A DNA stretch of 64,000 nucleotides from Parapontixanthobacter aurantiacus. GTDB lineage: Bacteria; Pseudomonadota; Alphaproteobacteria; Sphingomonadales; Sphingomonadaceae. The translations under genes were made by a program, and so were the position numbers. Every line of letters begins with the position of its first letter. Position 1 is the stretch's first letter. The DNA is taken from assembly GCF_009827635.1 (NCBI RefSeq), contig NZ_WTYW01000004.1, forward strand, positions 62,001 to 126,000, read 5' to 3'. The notes under the pieces are model-generated. The model searched no databases and was not told the origin of the DNA. It saw only the letters and a program-made list of their open reading frames with translations. Of this stretch, positions 24,362-33,180 are shown in pieces.

Positions 24362-24901
24362 TCAATCCGGCAGATGGTCGCGGACGAAAGCCGCTCGCTT
24401 TTCGGGTGAGGCAAGAGGCAGCAAAACCGGCGCATATCCGTAGTCGCGCCAGGCGGAGACGACCGCATTGTCGCTGGCAACAGCCTCGTCCCAGTTCTGA
24501 ATGCGTTCGGCGTCCTGGCGATAGATGTCCGCCCAGGCGGGCGCGTGAAAGATCGGGCCGTCGTAGCGAAGCTCGCGGCAAACCCGGTCGATCTCGCCGG
24601 GAACCGCCAAGCCTTCTACCCGCAGAAAACCGATGATATCCGGAAAGCCTCGGTCGAATACGACCGTTTCGGCGCCGTTTCGCGGTTCGTGCCAACTGGC
24701 AAGCTGCGCTTCGAGCATGGCGAATGCAAAGCCGTGCGGATCGGATGCGCGTAGCTCCATTCCGCCGGGTTGCTGCAGGATTGTCCGCGCAACCTCCGGT
24801 CCGGTCGCGATACCATGACCCGCGAGATGGTCGAGCAGCGTCGACTTCCCCGCCCCCGGAGCGCCGGTAACGGCGGCTCGAAGGGGCGCGGAACGGGCCA
24901 C
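24362..24901 (-). CDS. small AAA/NadR-like P-loop ATPase
   Basis: 179 residues with Walker A GAPGAGKSTLLDHLA near residues 13-27, VVFDRGFPDIIGFL (Walker B-like DRG), and a Trp-rich region. This is the pattern of AAA_28-type predicted ATPases, some of which resemble nucleoside or nicotinamide-riboside kinases. It starts with GTG at 24901, one base after the rho stop codon, so it is almost surely translated with rho. Substrate and role are unknown. A kinase-like function is inference from the fold. Confidence 0.82.
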   Translation of the reverse strand: MARSAPLRAAVTGAPGAGKSTLLDHLAGHGIATGPEVARTILQQPGGMELRASDPHGFAFAMLEAQLASWHEPRNGAETVVFDRGFPDIIGFLRVEGLAVPGEIDRVCRELRYDGPIFHAPAWADIYRQDAERIQNWDEAVASDNAVVSAWRDYGYAPVLLPLASPEKRAAFVRDHLPD

Positions 24902-24902
24902 C

Positions 24903-26168
24903 CTACTGGTTCATCGTTTCGAAGAAGTCCTCGTTCGTCTTGGAATCCTTCATCTTGTCGAGGAGGAATTCCATCGCGTCGACCGTGCCCATCTGCATGA
25001 GAATGCGGCGCAAGACCCACATCTTCGACAGCTTGTCCTTCTCGACCAGCAGCTCTTCCTTGCGGGTCCCCGACTTGCCGACGTCCAGAGCCGGGAAGAT
25101 GCGCTTGTCGGCAACCTTCCGGTCGAGGACGATTTCGCTGTTACCCGTGCCTTTGAACTCTTCGAAGATGACTTCGTCCATGCGGCTGCCGGTATCGATG
25201 AGGGCGGTCGCGATGATCGAGAGCGAGCCGCCTTCCTCGATGTTGCGGGCCGCACCGAAGAACCGCTTGGGCCGTTGCAGGGCGTTCGCGTCGACGCCGC
25301 CGGTCAGCACCTTGCCCGAGGACGGTACGACGGTGTTGTAGGCGCGGCCGAGACGCGTGATCGAATCGAGCAGGATGACGACATCCTTCTTGTGCTCGAC
25401 GAGGCGTTTTGCCTTCTCGATCACCATTTCGGCGACCTGCACGTGCCGCTGCGCGGGTTCGTCGAAGGTCGAGGAGATCACCTCCCCATTGACGCTGCGC
25501 TGCATGTCGGTGACTTCCTCGGGCCGCTCATCGACGAGCAGAACCAGCAGGAATACTTCGGGATGGTTGTCGGTGATCGCCTTGGCGATGTTCTGAAGCA
25601 GCACGGTCTTACCGGTGCGCGGCGGCGCAACGATAAGGGCGCGCTGGCCCTTGCCCTGCGGCGAGATGATGTCGATGACGCGCGCCGACTTGTCCTTCAC
25701 CGTCGGATCGAGATTGTCGAGCGACAGCTTTTCCTCAGGGTAAAGCGGCGTAAGATTGTCGAAATTGGTCCGCATCCGGACTTGTTCGGGATCCTCGAAA
25801 TTGACCGAAGTCAGCTTCGTCAGCGCGAAATAGCGTTCTCCTTCGCGGGGCGCGCGGATTTCGCCTTCGACCGTGTCGCCGGTCCTGAGGCCCCATTTGC
25901 GCACCTGGTTGGGCGAGACGTAGATGTCGTCTGGTCCGGCGAGGTAGTTCGCTTCGGGCGAGCGCAGGAAGCCGAAGCCGTCCTGCAGCACCTCGATGGT
26001 GCCGATGCCCATGATTTCCTCGCTATAGTCCTCGTCTTCGGCAAGTTCGCGCAGGATGCAGAACATCAGGTCCTGCCGCCGCATGGTGGAGGCGCCTTCG
26101 ACGCCCAGTTCTTCCGCCATACTGACGAGGTCGGCAGGGGCTTTGGTCTTGAGTTCCTTGAGATGCAT
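24903..26168 (-). CDS. rho: transcription termination factor Rho
   Basis: 421-residue hexameric RNA-dependent ATPase that ends transcription at rut sites. Starts at the ATG at 26168 ([22 protein letters not shown]). Seen: the RNA-binding cold-shock-like domain ([22 protein letters not shown]), Walker A PPRTGKT near 180, [13 protein letters not shown], and the Q/R-loop region with [11 protein letters not shown]. Normal length with no insertion. Gene order rho-hemJ-hemE is conserved in alphaproteobacteria near the origin. Confidence 0.98.
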   Translation of the reverse strand: MHLKELKTKAPADLVSMAEELGVEGASTMRRQDLMFCILRELAEDEDYSEEIMGIGTIEVLQDGFGFLRSPEANYLAGPDDIYVSPNQVRKWGLRTGDTVEGEIRAPREGERYFALTKLTSVNFEDPEQVRMRTNFDNLTPLYPEEKLSLDNLDPTVKDKSARVIDIISPQGKGQRALIVAPPRTGKTVLLQNIAKAITDNHPEVFLLVLLVDERPEEVTDMQRSVNGEVISSTFDEPAQRHVQVAEMVIEKAKRLVEHKKDVVILLDSITRLGRAYNTVVPSSGKVLTGGVDANALQRPKRFFGAARNIEEGGSLSIIATALIDTGSRMDEVIFEEFKGTGNSEIVLDRKVADKRIFPALDVGKSGTRKEELLVEKDKLSKMWVLRRILMQMGTVDAMEFLLDKMKDSKTNEDFFETMNQ

Positions 26169-26367
26169 CTCGGAATGTCCGTCACGATTGCACGACAGGT
26201 CGCAATGCACTGTCGCTGGATTGGAATAAGGGTCGGCGGGCCGTTGGGCTGGGAGACAGCTGGGCCATCGAACGGCGGGTTTGGGAGCCGCCTCGTACCG
26301 GTTGGCGAAGCAGTTACGCCTGGCCGATCAGTTCGTCAATCGGGGATTTGGCCGACGCGGCGCGCCG

Positions 26368-26811
26368 TCAAAACGGTTTGACGATGACGAGAATGACGAT
26401 GATCGCGACCGTCAGGCCGGGCACTTCGTTGAGGAGGCGCAGCGTCTTGCCCTTCAATGGCCGCTCGCCCCTCGCCAGTTTCTTGCCATAGCCGATCAGC
26501 CACATGTGATAGGCCGACAAGAGGACGACGAATAGCAGCTTTGCGTGGAACCAACCCTGGCTCCAGGCGCCGATCGTCGAGGCCAGCAGCAGGCCGAGAA
26601 CCCAGACGATGATGATCGAGGGAAGCAGAATAATCTTGCGCAGCTTGTTCTCGCGCTCGACCCATTGCTCCGCTTCTGCAGAGCCCTCGGTCGCCTCTTG
26701 ATGATAGACGTAGAAGCGCGGGAGCATGAACAGGCCCGCCATCCAGAAGATGATGAAGATGATATGGCCGGCCTTGAGCCAGAGATAGGTCATCGAAAGC
26801 ACTTCCTGCAT
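26368..26811 (-). CDS. hemJ: protoporphyrinogen IX oxidase HemJ
   Basis: 147-residue inner-membrane protein with four predicted segments; oxidises protoporphyrinogen IX to protoporphyrin IX. Seen: the family start YLWLKAGHIIFIIFWMAGLFMLPRFYVYH, whose His is thought to bind heme, and AYHMWLIGYGKKLARGERP. Two starts are possible, the ATG at 26811 or at 26793; the first is used. It sits between rho and hemE, the usual alphaproteobacterial position, and shares a pathway with hemE. The 199 bases between its stop and the rho start hold no gene that I can see. Confidence 0.94.
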   Translation of the reverse strand: MQEVLSMTYLWLKAGHIIFIIFWMAGLFMLPRFYVYHQEATEGSAEAEQWVERENKLRKIILLPSIIIVWVLGLLLASTIGAWSQGWFHAKLLFVVLLSAYHMWLIGYGKKLARGERPLKGKTLRLLNEVPGLTVAIIVILVIVKPF

Positions 26812-26859
26812 AGGCCGCTATCTAGGAAAGACGGGGGCCGGCGTCACCCCTCGCCCCGG

Positions 26860-27885
26860 TTAAAAATTCGCCGACCGTACCGCCGCGATCAGTCGCTCGA
26901 CATGGCCGATGGGCGTGCGGCGGTCGATCCCGTGACCCAGATTGAAGACGTGCGGCCGTCCGGCGAAAGCCTCGCGAATGGTACGTACCCGGTCCTCGAG
27001 CCGGTCGGTCCCGGCAAGCAGCAGAAGCGGGTCGAGATTGCCCTGAACCGGCAGGCCTTCCGGCAATTTGCGATCGACCCATTCGGGATCGAGCGTTTCA
27101 TCGACGCCCAGTGCCTTCACGCCGGTTTCACGGGCATAGGCCGGCAGTTTCTCGCCTGCCCCCTTCGGAAAGCCAATGACCGGCGTATCGGGATGTTTTG
27201 CGGCAAGCGCGGCGACGATCCGCGCGTTGGGGGCAATGACCCAGCGCTCGAATTCGTCGGGCGCGAGGCTACCCGCCCAGCTGTCGAACAGCTGGACAGC
27301 TTCCGCCCCCGCCTCGATCTGCCCGGAGAGGTAGTCCACCGTCACAGCGCCGATCGCATCGCAGATCGCCTGCATCGCCGCAGGATCGCGATAGGCGAGC
27401 GCACGAGCCTCGTGCTGGTCCCGGCTGCCCTCGCCCGCGATCATGTAGGTAGCGACGGTCCAGGGGCTTCCTGCAAAGCCCAGCAGCGTCGTTTCGTCAT
27501 CGAGGCGGCTGCGGACCTTGGCAACGGTCTCGTAGATCGGTGTCAGGCGCTCAGGGACGGCCTCCAGCGCCTCGAGCGAACTATCGACAAGCCGCGGCGA
27601 TAGTTTGGGCCCCTCGCCCGCCAGAAATTCGAGATGCTGACCCATCGCATGGGGCACGATGAGGATATCGGAGAACAGGATCGCGCCGTCGAAACCGAAG
27701 CGCTCGATCGGCTGAACCGTGACCTCGGCAGCCGCATCGGTATCGTAAACGAGTTCGAGGAAGCCGCCCTTTTCCGCCCGAAGCTCGCGGTATTCCGGGA
27801 GATAGCGGCCCGCTTGGCGCATCAGCCAGAGAGGCGGTACACTCGGCATCGCGCCGTTCAACGTGTCGAGGAGCAAACCGGGCAT
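26860..27885 (-). CDS. hemE: uroporphyrinogen decarboxylase HemE
   Basis: 341-residue cytoplasmic enzyme that removes four carboxyl groups from uroporphyrinogen III to give coproporphyrinogen III. Seen: the signature PPLWLMRQAGRYLPEYRELRA near the N-terminus, GFDGAILFSDILIVPHAMG, GFAGSPWTVATYMI and NLGHGIDRRTP. The ATG at 27885 gives the expected short N-terminus; an in-frame TTG at 27900 is an alternative. Its upstream side is the AT-rich candidate origin, matching the hemE-origin neighbourhood described for Caulobacter. Confidence 0.97.
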   Translation of the reverse strand: MPGLLLDTLNGAMPSVPPLWLMRQAGRYLPEYRELRAEKGGFLELVYDTDAAAEVTVQPIERFGFDGAILFSDILIVPHAMGQHLEFLAGEGPKLSPRLVDSSLEALEAVPERLTPIYETVAKVRSRLDDETTLLGFAGSPWTVATYMIAGEGSRDQHEARALAYRDPAAMQAICDAIGAVTVDYLSGQIEAGAEAVQLFDSWAGSLAPDEFERWVIAPNARIVAALAAKHPDTPVIGFPKGAGEKLPAYARETGVKALGVDETLDPEWVDRKLPEGLPVQGNLDPLLLLAGTDRLEDRVRTIREAFAGRPHVFNLGHGIDRRTPIGHVERLIAAVRSANF

Positions 27886-27900
27886 CGCGCGCGTATCCAA

Positions 27901-28205
27901 TCAATATAATTATTATATATAAGATGATGAAGGTAGTTGGCCCTGTGGAGAACGGGGACAACGACGCCCTGCCCGATTTTTCCCGGCAAGGCCAGTTGCC
28001 ACCGCCCAATCGACTCGCCCACCGGCTTGAGTCAAACGAAAGCTGTTCGCCTTACCCACAGGCTGCCGATAAGTGCCCGTAGCTGGCGATAAAGAGCGGT
28101 GGGACGGACTCGTATCGAGGATGGAAAAGGCTTCGAAACTTGTCGCCAGCTTTGTGCCGTGGTTTATGCCGGCTTCTTTCCACAGCCGCCCGAAGGCCAT
28201 TTTTC
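27901..28205. other. candidate chromosomal replication origin (oriC) between hemE and the PPSR gene
   Basis: This 305-base gene-free stretch opens with a run of about 30 bases that is roughly 87% A/T (27901-27930, TATAATTATTATATATAAG), striking in this GC-rich DNA and suitable as an unwinding element. DnaA-box-like 9-mers: TTACCCACA at 28052-28060 and TTCTCCACA (minus strand, 27944-27952) each differ by one base from TTATCCACA; CTTTCCACA at 28176-28184 and the minus-strand TTATCGCCA at 28084-28092 differ by two. In Caulobacter the origin lies between hemE and a gene series of the same order as here. Function is inferred, not shown. Confidence 0.68.
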
Positions 28206-29048
28206 ATGCCGCGACTTCACCTCCATCTCGTATCGGATTCCACCGGCGAAACGCTGGAGATGTTCGCCAAGGCCGCGCTCGCGCAGTTCGAGGATGCCGA
28301 TGTCGTGCGGCATTTCTGGCCGATGGTCCGCTCGCGGCAGCATCTCGACCGGATCATGCCGACGCTCGAGGAGAAAGCCGGGCTCGTTCTGTTCACACTC
28401 ATCAATCCGCAGACACGCGCCCGCCTCGAGGAAAGATGCCGGGAAAGCGGGCTGACCGCGGTCCCCGTGCTCGATCAGGTGACCGCCGCACTCGAGGCGA
28501 AGCTCGGGCTGGAAGCCCAGCAGAGCAAGCCAGGGCGGCAACACATTATGGACAAGGCCTATTTCGACCGGGTCGAGGCAATCCAGTTCACGATCGCCCA
28601 TGACGACGGCATTTCGCACGAGGACTGGGAGGAAGCCGACATCCTTCTCGCCGGCGTGTCGCGTTCGTCCAAGACACCGACCAGCATCTATCTCGCCAAT
28701 CGCGGGTACAAGGTTGCCAACATTCCGCTGGTGGTCGAGAGTCCCCCGCCCGAAAAGCTCTATCAGCTCAAGAATCCCCTCATCGTCGGACTGACCAGCA
28801 CCCCGGAAAGGCTCGTGCAAATCCGGCGGAATCGGTTGCTCGCGCTCAATGAGAAGAACGAGACCGCCTATGCGGATCAGGACCGGGTTCGCGAGGAAGT
28901 CGTGTTTGCCCGGCGCATCTTTGCCGACCGGGGTTGGCCGATCATCGACGTGACGCGCCGGTCGATCGAGGAAACCGCCGCTGCCATCATCAAGCTTTAT
29001 AACGAGCGCGACCTCGTCCAGGCGACCAGTCCGGGCGGAGCGGCATGA
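28206..29048 (+). CDS. pyruvate,phosphate dikinase regulatory protein (PPSR/DUF299 kinase-pyrophosphorylase)
   Basis: 280-residue bifunctional enzyme that phosphorylates a Thr of PEP synthase or pyruvate phosphate dikinase with ADP and removes it with phosphate. Starts at the ATG at 28206 (MPRLHLHLVSDSTGETLE). Seen: the P-loop GVSRSSKTPTSIYLA near 151-165 and the family's LVGLTSTPERL-like segment (IVGLTSTPERLVQIRRNRL). First gene on the right of the candidate origin; coupled to maf by ATGA. Whether its target is the synthase or the dikinase cannot be told here. Confidence 0.96.
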   Translation: MPRLHLHLVSDSTGETLEMFAKAALAQFEDADVVRHFWPMVRSRQHLDRIMPTLEEKAGLVLFTLINPQTRARLEERCRESGLTAVPVLDQVTAALEAKLGLEAQQSKPGRQHIMDKAYFDRVEAIQFTIAHDDGISHEDWEEADILLAGVSRSSKTPTSIYLANRGYKVANIPLVVESPPPEKLYQLKNPLIVGLTSTPERLVQIRRNRLLALNEKNETAYADQDRVREEVVFARRIFADRGWPIIDVTRRSIEETAAAIIKLYNERDLVQATSPGGAA

Positions 29049-29644
29049 CCCTCGTCCTCGCTTCCAAAAGCGCCTCGCGCAAGGCGATGCTGACTGCCGC
29101 CGGGATTGCCTTCGAGGCCGTTCCAGCGGACCTCGACGAACGGGCGATCGAGCGCAAACTGGCCGATGAAAGCGCGGCTAAGGTCGCCGAAGGCCTGAGC
29201 GTCGCCAAGGCGCTGGCCGTTGCGAGGGACTATCCCGATGATCTGGTGCTGGGCAGCGATTCCCTTGTCGTGGTCGATGGTCGGCGCTTCGACAAGCCGG
29301 ACTCGCGCGAAGAGGCAGTCGAACATTTGCGGTTCTTCTCCGGCAGGACGATGGAACTCCACAGCGGCGCGGCCCTCGTTCGGGGCGGCGAAGTGCTCTG
29401 GCGGGTCAGCAAGGTCGCGCGACTGGCAGTGCGCAGGCTCGACGAGGCTTTCATCGAGGCATATCTCGACGCGGAATGGCCCGAGGTCGGCCATTGCGTA
29501 GGCGTGTTCCGGATCGAAGGGCGCGGCGTCCACCTGTTTGAAAGCATCGAGGGGGACCAGTTCACGGTGCTCGGAATGCCATTGCTCGAGGTACTGGTCG
29601 CACTGCGACAGCACGGCGCGAGCGGCAGGGGGCTGCTACGATGA
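29045..29644 (+). CDS. maf: Maf family nucleotide pyrophosphatase
   Basis: 199-residue house-cleaning nucleotide pyrophosphatase; family members hydrolyse dTTP/UTP or modified pyrimidine nucleotides. Seen: the N-terminal LASKSASRKAMLTAAGI motif, the Lys/Glu motif PDDLVLGSDSLVVVDG, and YPDDLVLGSD with the metal-binding acidic residues. It overlaps the PPSR gene and aroE by four bases each (ATGA), forming a tightly coupled string. The subgroup (YhdE or YceF type) is not resolved. Confidence 0.94.
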   Translation: MTLVLASKSASRKAMLTAAGIAFEAVPADLDERAIERKLADESAAKVAEGLSVAKALAVARDYPDDLVLGSDSLVVVDGRRFDKPDSREEAVEHLRFFSGRTMELHSGAALVRGGEVLWRVSKVARLAVRRLDEAFIEAYLDAEWPEVGHCVGVFRIEGRGVHLFESIEGDQFTVLGMPLLEVLVALRQHGASGRGLLR

Positions 29645-30498
29645 GCAGGCCTTATGCCGAAGTGATCGGTGATCCCATCGCGCAGTCGAAAAGCCCGGCG
29701 ATCCACAACTTCTGGCTAAATAAGCTCGGAATCGAAGCCGAATACCGTGCCACCCACGTCAAACCGCCGGAACTGGCCGACTATCTTGCTAAGCGAACAA
29801 ACGATCCTGATTGGCGTGGCTGCAACGTGACGATGCCGCACAAGCTGGCGGTGCGCGAACATCTCGAACATATTGAAACGCCTGCAAAGGAAATTGGCGC
29901 GGTCAACACGATCTATCGGGCGTTGGACAAACGCCTCGTCGGAACGAACACCGATGCTGCCGGCTTTCTGGAACCGCTCTTGCCGCTGCTTCGCGGGACC
30001 CATCTTTTCCGGATGGCACGCATAATGGGCGCTGGCGGCGCCGCGCAGGCAATCATCCACGCGCTTGCGGCCGAGAACTTCACTCTGGTCGTTGCAGCAC
30101 GTGACCCGGCGAAGGCACGAGCCCTGCTCGACGAACTCGCGCCGGAGGGAGACCACCATACACCGCCGCTCTCCCATTTTGCCGCGGCGACCGATTTCGC
30201 CTTCGACGATCGCGAAGGCTGCTGCGATCTCGTAATCAACGCCTCGCCATTGGGGATGCGCGGTCAGCCGCCGCTGGCCTTCGACTGGAGCCATGCTCCT
30301 CCCGGCTCGATCGCCTATGACATCGTCACCGATCCGGTCGAAACCGACTTTCTAAATGAGGCAAAGGATGCTGGTTTCCGCACTATAGACGGTCTTTCCA
30401 TGCTCATCGGTCAGGCAGCTGCTGCCTTCGCCCTGTTCTTTGGGCAGCCCGCACCGCGTGAGCATGACGCGGAACTGCGCGACTTGCTCACCCGATGA
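29641..30498 (+). CDS. aroE: shikimate dehydrogenase
   Basis: 285-residue NADPH-dependent reductase of 3-dehydroshikimate in aromatic amino-acid synthesis. Seen: the substrate loop VIGDPIAQSKSPAIHNFWL (shikimate-binding Ser pair), NVTMPHKLAV with the catalytic Lys, GAVNTIYR, a Rossmann glycine motif that reads IMGAGGAAQAIIHAL, and DIVTDPVETDFL. It is slightly longer in the NADP half than E. coli AroE. Overlaps both maf and coaE by four bases. Confidence 0.96.
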   Translation: MSRPYAEVIGDPIAQSKSPAIHNFWLNKLGIEAEYRATHVKPPELADYLAKRTNDPDWRGCNVTMPHKLAVREHLEHIETPAKEIGAVNTIYRALDKRLVGTNTDAAGFLEPLLPLLRGTHLFRMARIMGAGGAAQAIIHALAAENFTLVVAARDPAKARALLDELAPEGDHHTPPLSHFAAATDFAFDDREGCCDLVINASPLGMRGQPPLAFDWSHAPPGSIAYDIVTDPVETDFLNEAKDAGFRTIDGLSMLIGQAAAAFALFFGQPAPREHDAELRDLLTR

Positions 30499-31094
30499 AG
30501 AGGCCCGCCATCATCGCGCTCACCGGTTCCATCGGAATGGGCAAGTCCACGGTCGCCGCCATGTTCGAAGGCGCCGGTATTCCGGTGTTCGATGCCGATG
30601 CCGAAGTGCGACGTTTGCAGCAGCCGAGGGGCGATCTCATCGAACCGATCGAAGCGGCCTTTCCGGGTTCGACCGGTCCCGGCGGCGTCGATCGAGACGC
30701 GCTCGGGCAGATGGTCTTCGGCGACAAGGAGGCCCTCGCCCGGTTGGAAGCGATCGTTCACCCTGCCGTGGCCCGCGCGCGGCAGGAATTTCTCATCGAG
30801 CATGGCAATGCACCGCTCGTCCTGTTCGACATACCGTTGCTGTTCGAGAAAGGTGGTCAGGAAAATGTCGATGCGGTCGTTGTCGTGTCCGCCCCTGCGG
30901 AGGTTCAGCGCCGCCGCGTCCTTGCCCGGCCCGGCATGACGCCGGACAAGTTCGCACATATCCTTTCCTTGCAGACGCCCGATACCGAAAAAAGGGAAAA
31001 GGCGGATTACGTCATCGATACTGGCCTGCCGCTTTCCGAAACGGAGGATGCGGTGATCGAACTCATCGCTGTGCTGCAGAAAAGATTTTCCTGA
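30495..31094 (+). CDS. coaE: dephospho-CoA kinase
   Basis: 199-residue last enzyme of coenzyme A synthesis; phosphorylates the 3' hydroxyl of dephospho-CoA. Seen: P-loop LTGSIGMGKSTVAAMFE (residues 9-25), VFDADAEVRRL with the catalytic Asp, FDIPLLFEKGGQENVD, and the lid Arg-containing RRRVLARPGMT. Start ATGA-coupled to aroE. About 54 bases then separate it from dnaQ. Confidence 0.96.
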   Translation: MKRPAIIALTGSIGMGKSTVAAMFEGAGIPVFDADAEVRRLQQPRGDLIEPIEAAFPGSTGPGGVDRDALGQMVFGDKEALARLEAIVHPAVARARQEFLIEHGNAPLVLFDIPLLFEKGGQENVDAVVVVSAPAEVQRRRVLARPGMTPDKFAHILSLQTPDTEKREKADYVIDTGLPLSETEDAVIELIAVLQKRFS

Positions 31095-31148
31095 ATTCGG
31101 CGCTGCGGAAGGCTTGCGTCGCCGGTTCGGCCTCGCGATAAACGAAGC

Positions 31149-31847
31149 ATGAGGGAAATCATCTTCGATACGGAAACGACTGGCCTCGACCCACACACGG
31201 GCGACCGGATGGTCGAGATTGGCTGCGTCGAAATGATCGGCCGCGTGCCGACAGGAAAGACCTTTCACGCCTATTTCAATCCGGAACGCGACATGCCTGC
31301 CGGGGCGGAGGCGGTGCATGGCCTCTCCGCCATTTTCCTTTCCGACAAGCCCTGTTTTCGCGACAGTTTTCAGGAATTGCTCGATTTTCTCGAGGATTCG
31401 CCGCTGGTCGCGCATAATGCGGGCTTCGACTTCGGATTTCTGAACAACGAACTCACATTGTGCGGCTCGCCGATCATCTCGCTCGAACGGATGATCGATA
31501 CCGTCGCGATCGCCCGGCGAAAGCATCCGGGCGCGAAGCTGTCGCTCGACGCGCTTTGCACGCGATATGGCATCGACCGCAGCCACCGCGTGAAGCACGG
31601 CGCGCTGCTGGATGCGGAACTGCTGGCACAGGTCTATATCGAGCTGACGGGCGGGCGGCAGATCGGCCTCGAACTGGCTGCCGAAACAGCGGGCGACTCG
31701 CTAGGCGACCGCTCTTTTACCGGGCTGAGCCGCCAGTCCGATCGTCCGCGCCGCGCGCCCCGTCCGCATAGCGCGACGGCGGAGGAACTTGCAGCTCATG
31801 CGAGTTTCCTCGAAACGATTACCGAGCCGCTCTGGAATCGACGCTGA
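31149..31847 (+). CDS. dnaQ: DNA polymerase III epsilon subunit (3'-5' proofreading exonuclease)
   Basis: 232 residues. Exo I motif FDTETTGLDP (D7, E9), Exo II NAGFDFGFLNNEL, and Exo III-epsilon HRVKHGALLDAELLA, with the DEDDh-type His, are all present. The C-terminal tail beyond about 185 is the alpha-subunit-binding part. Its place after coaE repeats the Caulobacter origin-flanking order. The next 128 bases up to the hpf gene hold an imperfect inverted repeat and the likely hpf promoter, but no box I can define. Confidence 0.96.
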   Translation: MREIIFDTETTGLDPHTGDRMVEIGCVEMIGRVPTGKTFHAYFNPERDMPAGAEAVHGLSAIFLSDKPCFRDSFQELLDFLEDSPLVAHNAGFDFGFLNNELTLCGSPIISLERMIDTVAIARRKHPGAKLSLDALCTRYGIDRSHRVKHGALLDAELLAQVYIELTGGRQIGLELAAETAGDSLGDRSFTGLSRQSDRPRRAPRPHSATAEELAAHASFLETITEPLWNRR

Positions 31848-31975
31848 CACAAGGCCGCCACGCGATGGAGCGTTGGAAACTTCGTTCGGTTCGCTACGCT
31901 TTGGGGTGGCGGTAGCGGCACTTTAGCGCATACGGTACGTTGTCTGGCTACAACCAACTGAAAGGAAGGGCTCAC

Positions 31976-32569
31976 ATGGATATTCGCGTATCCGGCCACC
32001 AGGTCGAAACAGGTTCCGCTCTGCAGGAGCATGTCGAGGATCGTTTGGACGGAGTGATCGAGAAATACTTCAATCGCGCGATCTCTTCCAATGTGACCTT
32101 CGGCAAGGCGCCGGGCAATGCCTTTTCCTGCGATGTGGTGATGCATGTGATGCAGGGCCTCGTCCTCAAGGCGCAAAGCGAGGCGCATGATGCACATCAG
32201 GCGGCGGATCAGGCGATCGCGAAGATCGAGAAGCAGTTACGCCGATACAAGCGCCGCCTTACCGACCGGCACAGCCAGGCGGCTCATGCGGTGAAGGAAG
32301 AGGAAGCGGCCTATCGCATCTTCGCAGCGGCTGAACCCGATAGCGAGGACGAGGAAGTCGGCGAGGACGCTCCGCCGATCATTGCGGAGACCACTGCGGA
32401 TATCCCCGAAGCGAGCGTCGCGGATGCGGTGATGATGCTCGACCTCCGCGATACGAGCGCGCTGTTCTTCAAAAATGCTGGCACGGGGCGGCATAATATG
32501 GTTTACCGCCGCCGCGACGGCTCGGTCGGATGGGTCGAGCCGCGACAGGACAATTCGGGCCAGGGCTGA
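31976..32569 (+). CDS. hpf: ribosome hibernation promoting factor, long form
   Basis: 197-residue protein: an S30AE domain at residues 1-100 (MDIRVSGHQVETGSALQEHVEDRL) that occupies the decoding site of idle 30S subunits, an acidic linker (about 113-135), and the C-terminal dimerisation domain (DTSALFFKNAGTGRHNMVYRRRDGSVGWVEP) that makes 100S dimers. Start at the ATG at 31976, preceded by AAGGAAGGG. ptsN follows 149 bases downstream, the usual alphaproteobacterial pairing without rpoN in this window. Confidence 0.96.
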   Translation: MDIRVSGHQVETGSALQEHVEDRLDGVIEKYFNRAISSNVTFGKAPGNAFSCDVVMHVMQGLVLKAQSEAHDAHQAADQAIAKIEKQLRRYKRRLTDRHSQAAHAVKEEEAAYRIFAAAEPDSEDEEVGEDAPPIIAETTADIPEASVADAVMMLDLRDTSALFFKNAGTGRHNMVYRRRDGSVGWVEPRQDNSGQG

Positions 32570-32718
32570 TCCTTATCGGTCGCGGTCCGGATTCGATCGC
32601 AATCCATTAGGAAAGCCTCAGGACATTGGTTCTAGGCATCGCACGGCTTCCGGCATCGATCCTTGCCGGACGTCGCGAATGTGAACGGTATTTGACAGCG
32701 AGCAGTTTTTCGATCGCC

Positions 32719-33180
32719 ATGGACGCCAATTTTCATCTTACCCCTTCGGCCGTCGCCTTCACCGACGCGCCCGGAAAGGCCGAGGCGTTGTCCTTCATCG
32801 CCGGGCTCTTCGCGGACAGCTACGATCTTGATGCGCCTTCGATCGAAGCTGCGCTGCTGCAACGCGAGCAGCTGGGCAGCACCGGTTTCGGACGACGCGT
32901 CGCCCTTCCCCATGCGCGCTTCGACGGTTTGAAAAGGCCGCTGGCCGCCTTCGTCAAGCTCGATCACCCGGTGGAGTACGAAGCCGCGGATGGCCGCCCG
33001 GTCGACATGGCCTTCGGGCTGTTATCGCCGTCCGATTGCGGAGTGACGCACCTTCACGCTCTCGCCGCCATATCGAGGACCATGAGAGATACCGATCGAC
33101 TGCGGCAATTGCGCAGCGCGCAAAGTCCCGACGCGGTCTATGCGCTGCTCACGAACGTGTCGGATCGTGACGCAGCCTGA
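32719..33180 (+). CDS. ptsN: PTS IIA-like nitrogen-regulatory protein PtsN (EIIA-Ntr)
   Basis: 153 residues with the EIIA-Ntr phosphorylation site GFGRRVALPHARFDG, His at 65. In the nitrogen PTS it is phosphorylated by NPr and controls potassium transport, sigma factor and stress functions. Starts at the ATG at 32719. Its last codons overlap the GTG start of the thioesterase gene by 14 bases. The other nitrogen PTS proteins are not in this window. Confidence 0.93.
   Translation: MDANFHLTPSAVAFTDAPGKAEALSFIAGLFADSYDLDAPSIEAALLQREQLGSTGFGRRVALPHARFDGLKRPLAAFVKLDHPVEYEAADGRPVDMAFGLLSPSDCGVTHLHALAAISRTMRDTDRLRQLRSAQSPDAVYALLTNVSDRDAA

Noticed and set aside
31855-31911. CCGCCAC...GTGGCGG inverted repeat between dnaQ and hpf
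   Set aside because: Only 7 bases per arm with a loop of over 40 bases and no T-run; likely chance in GC-rich DNA.
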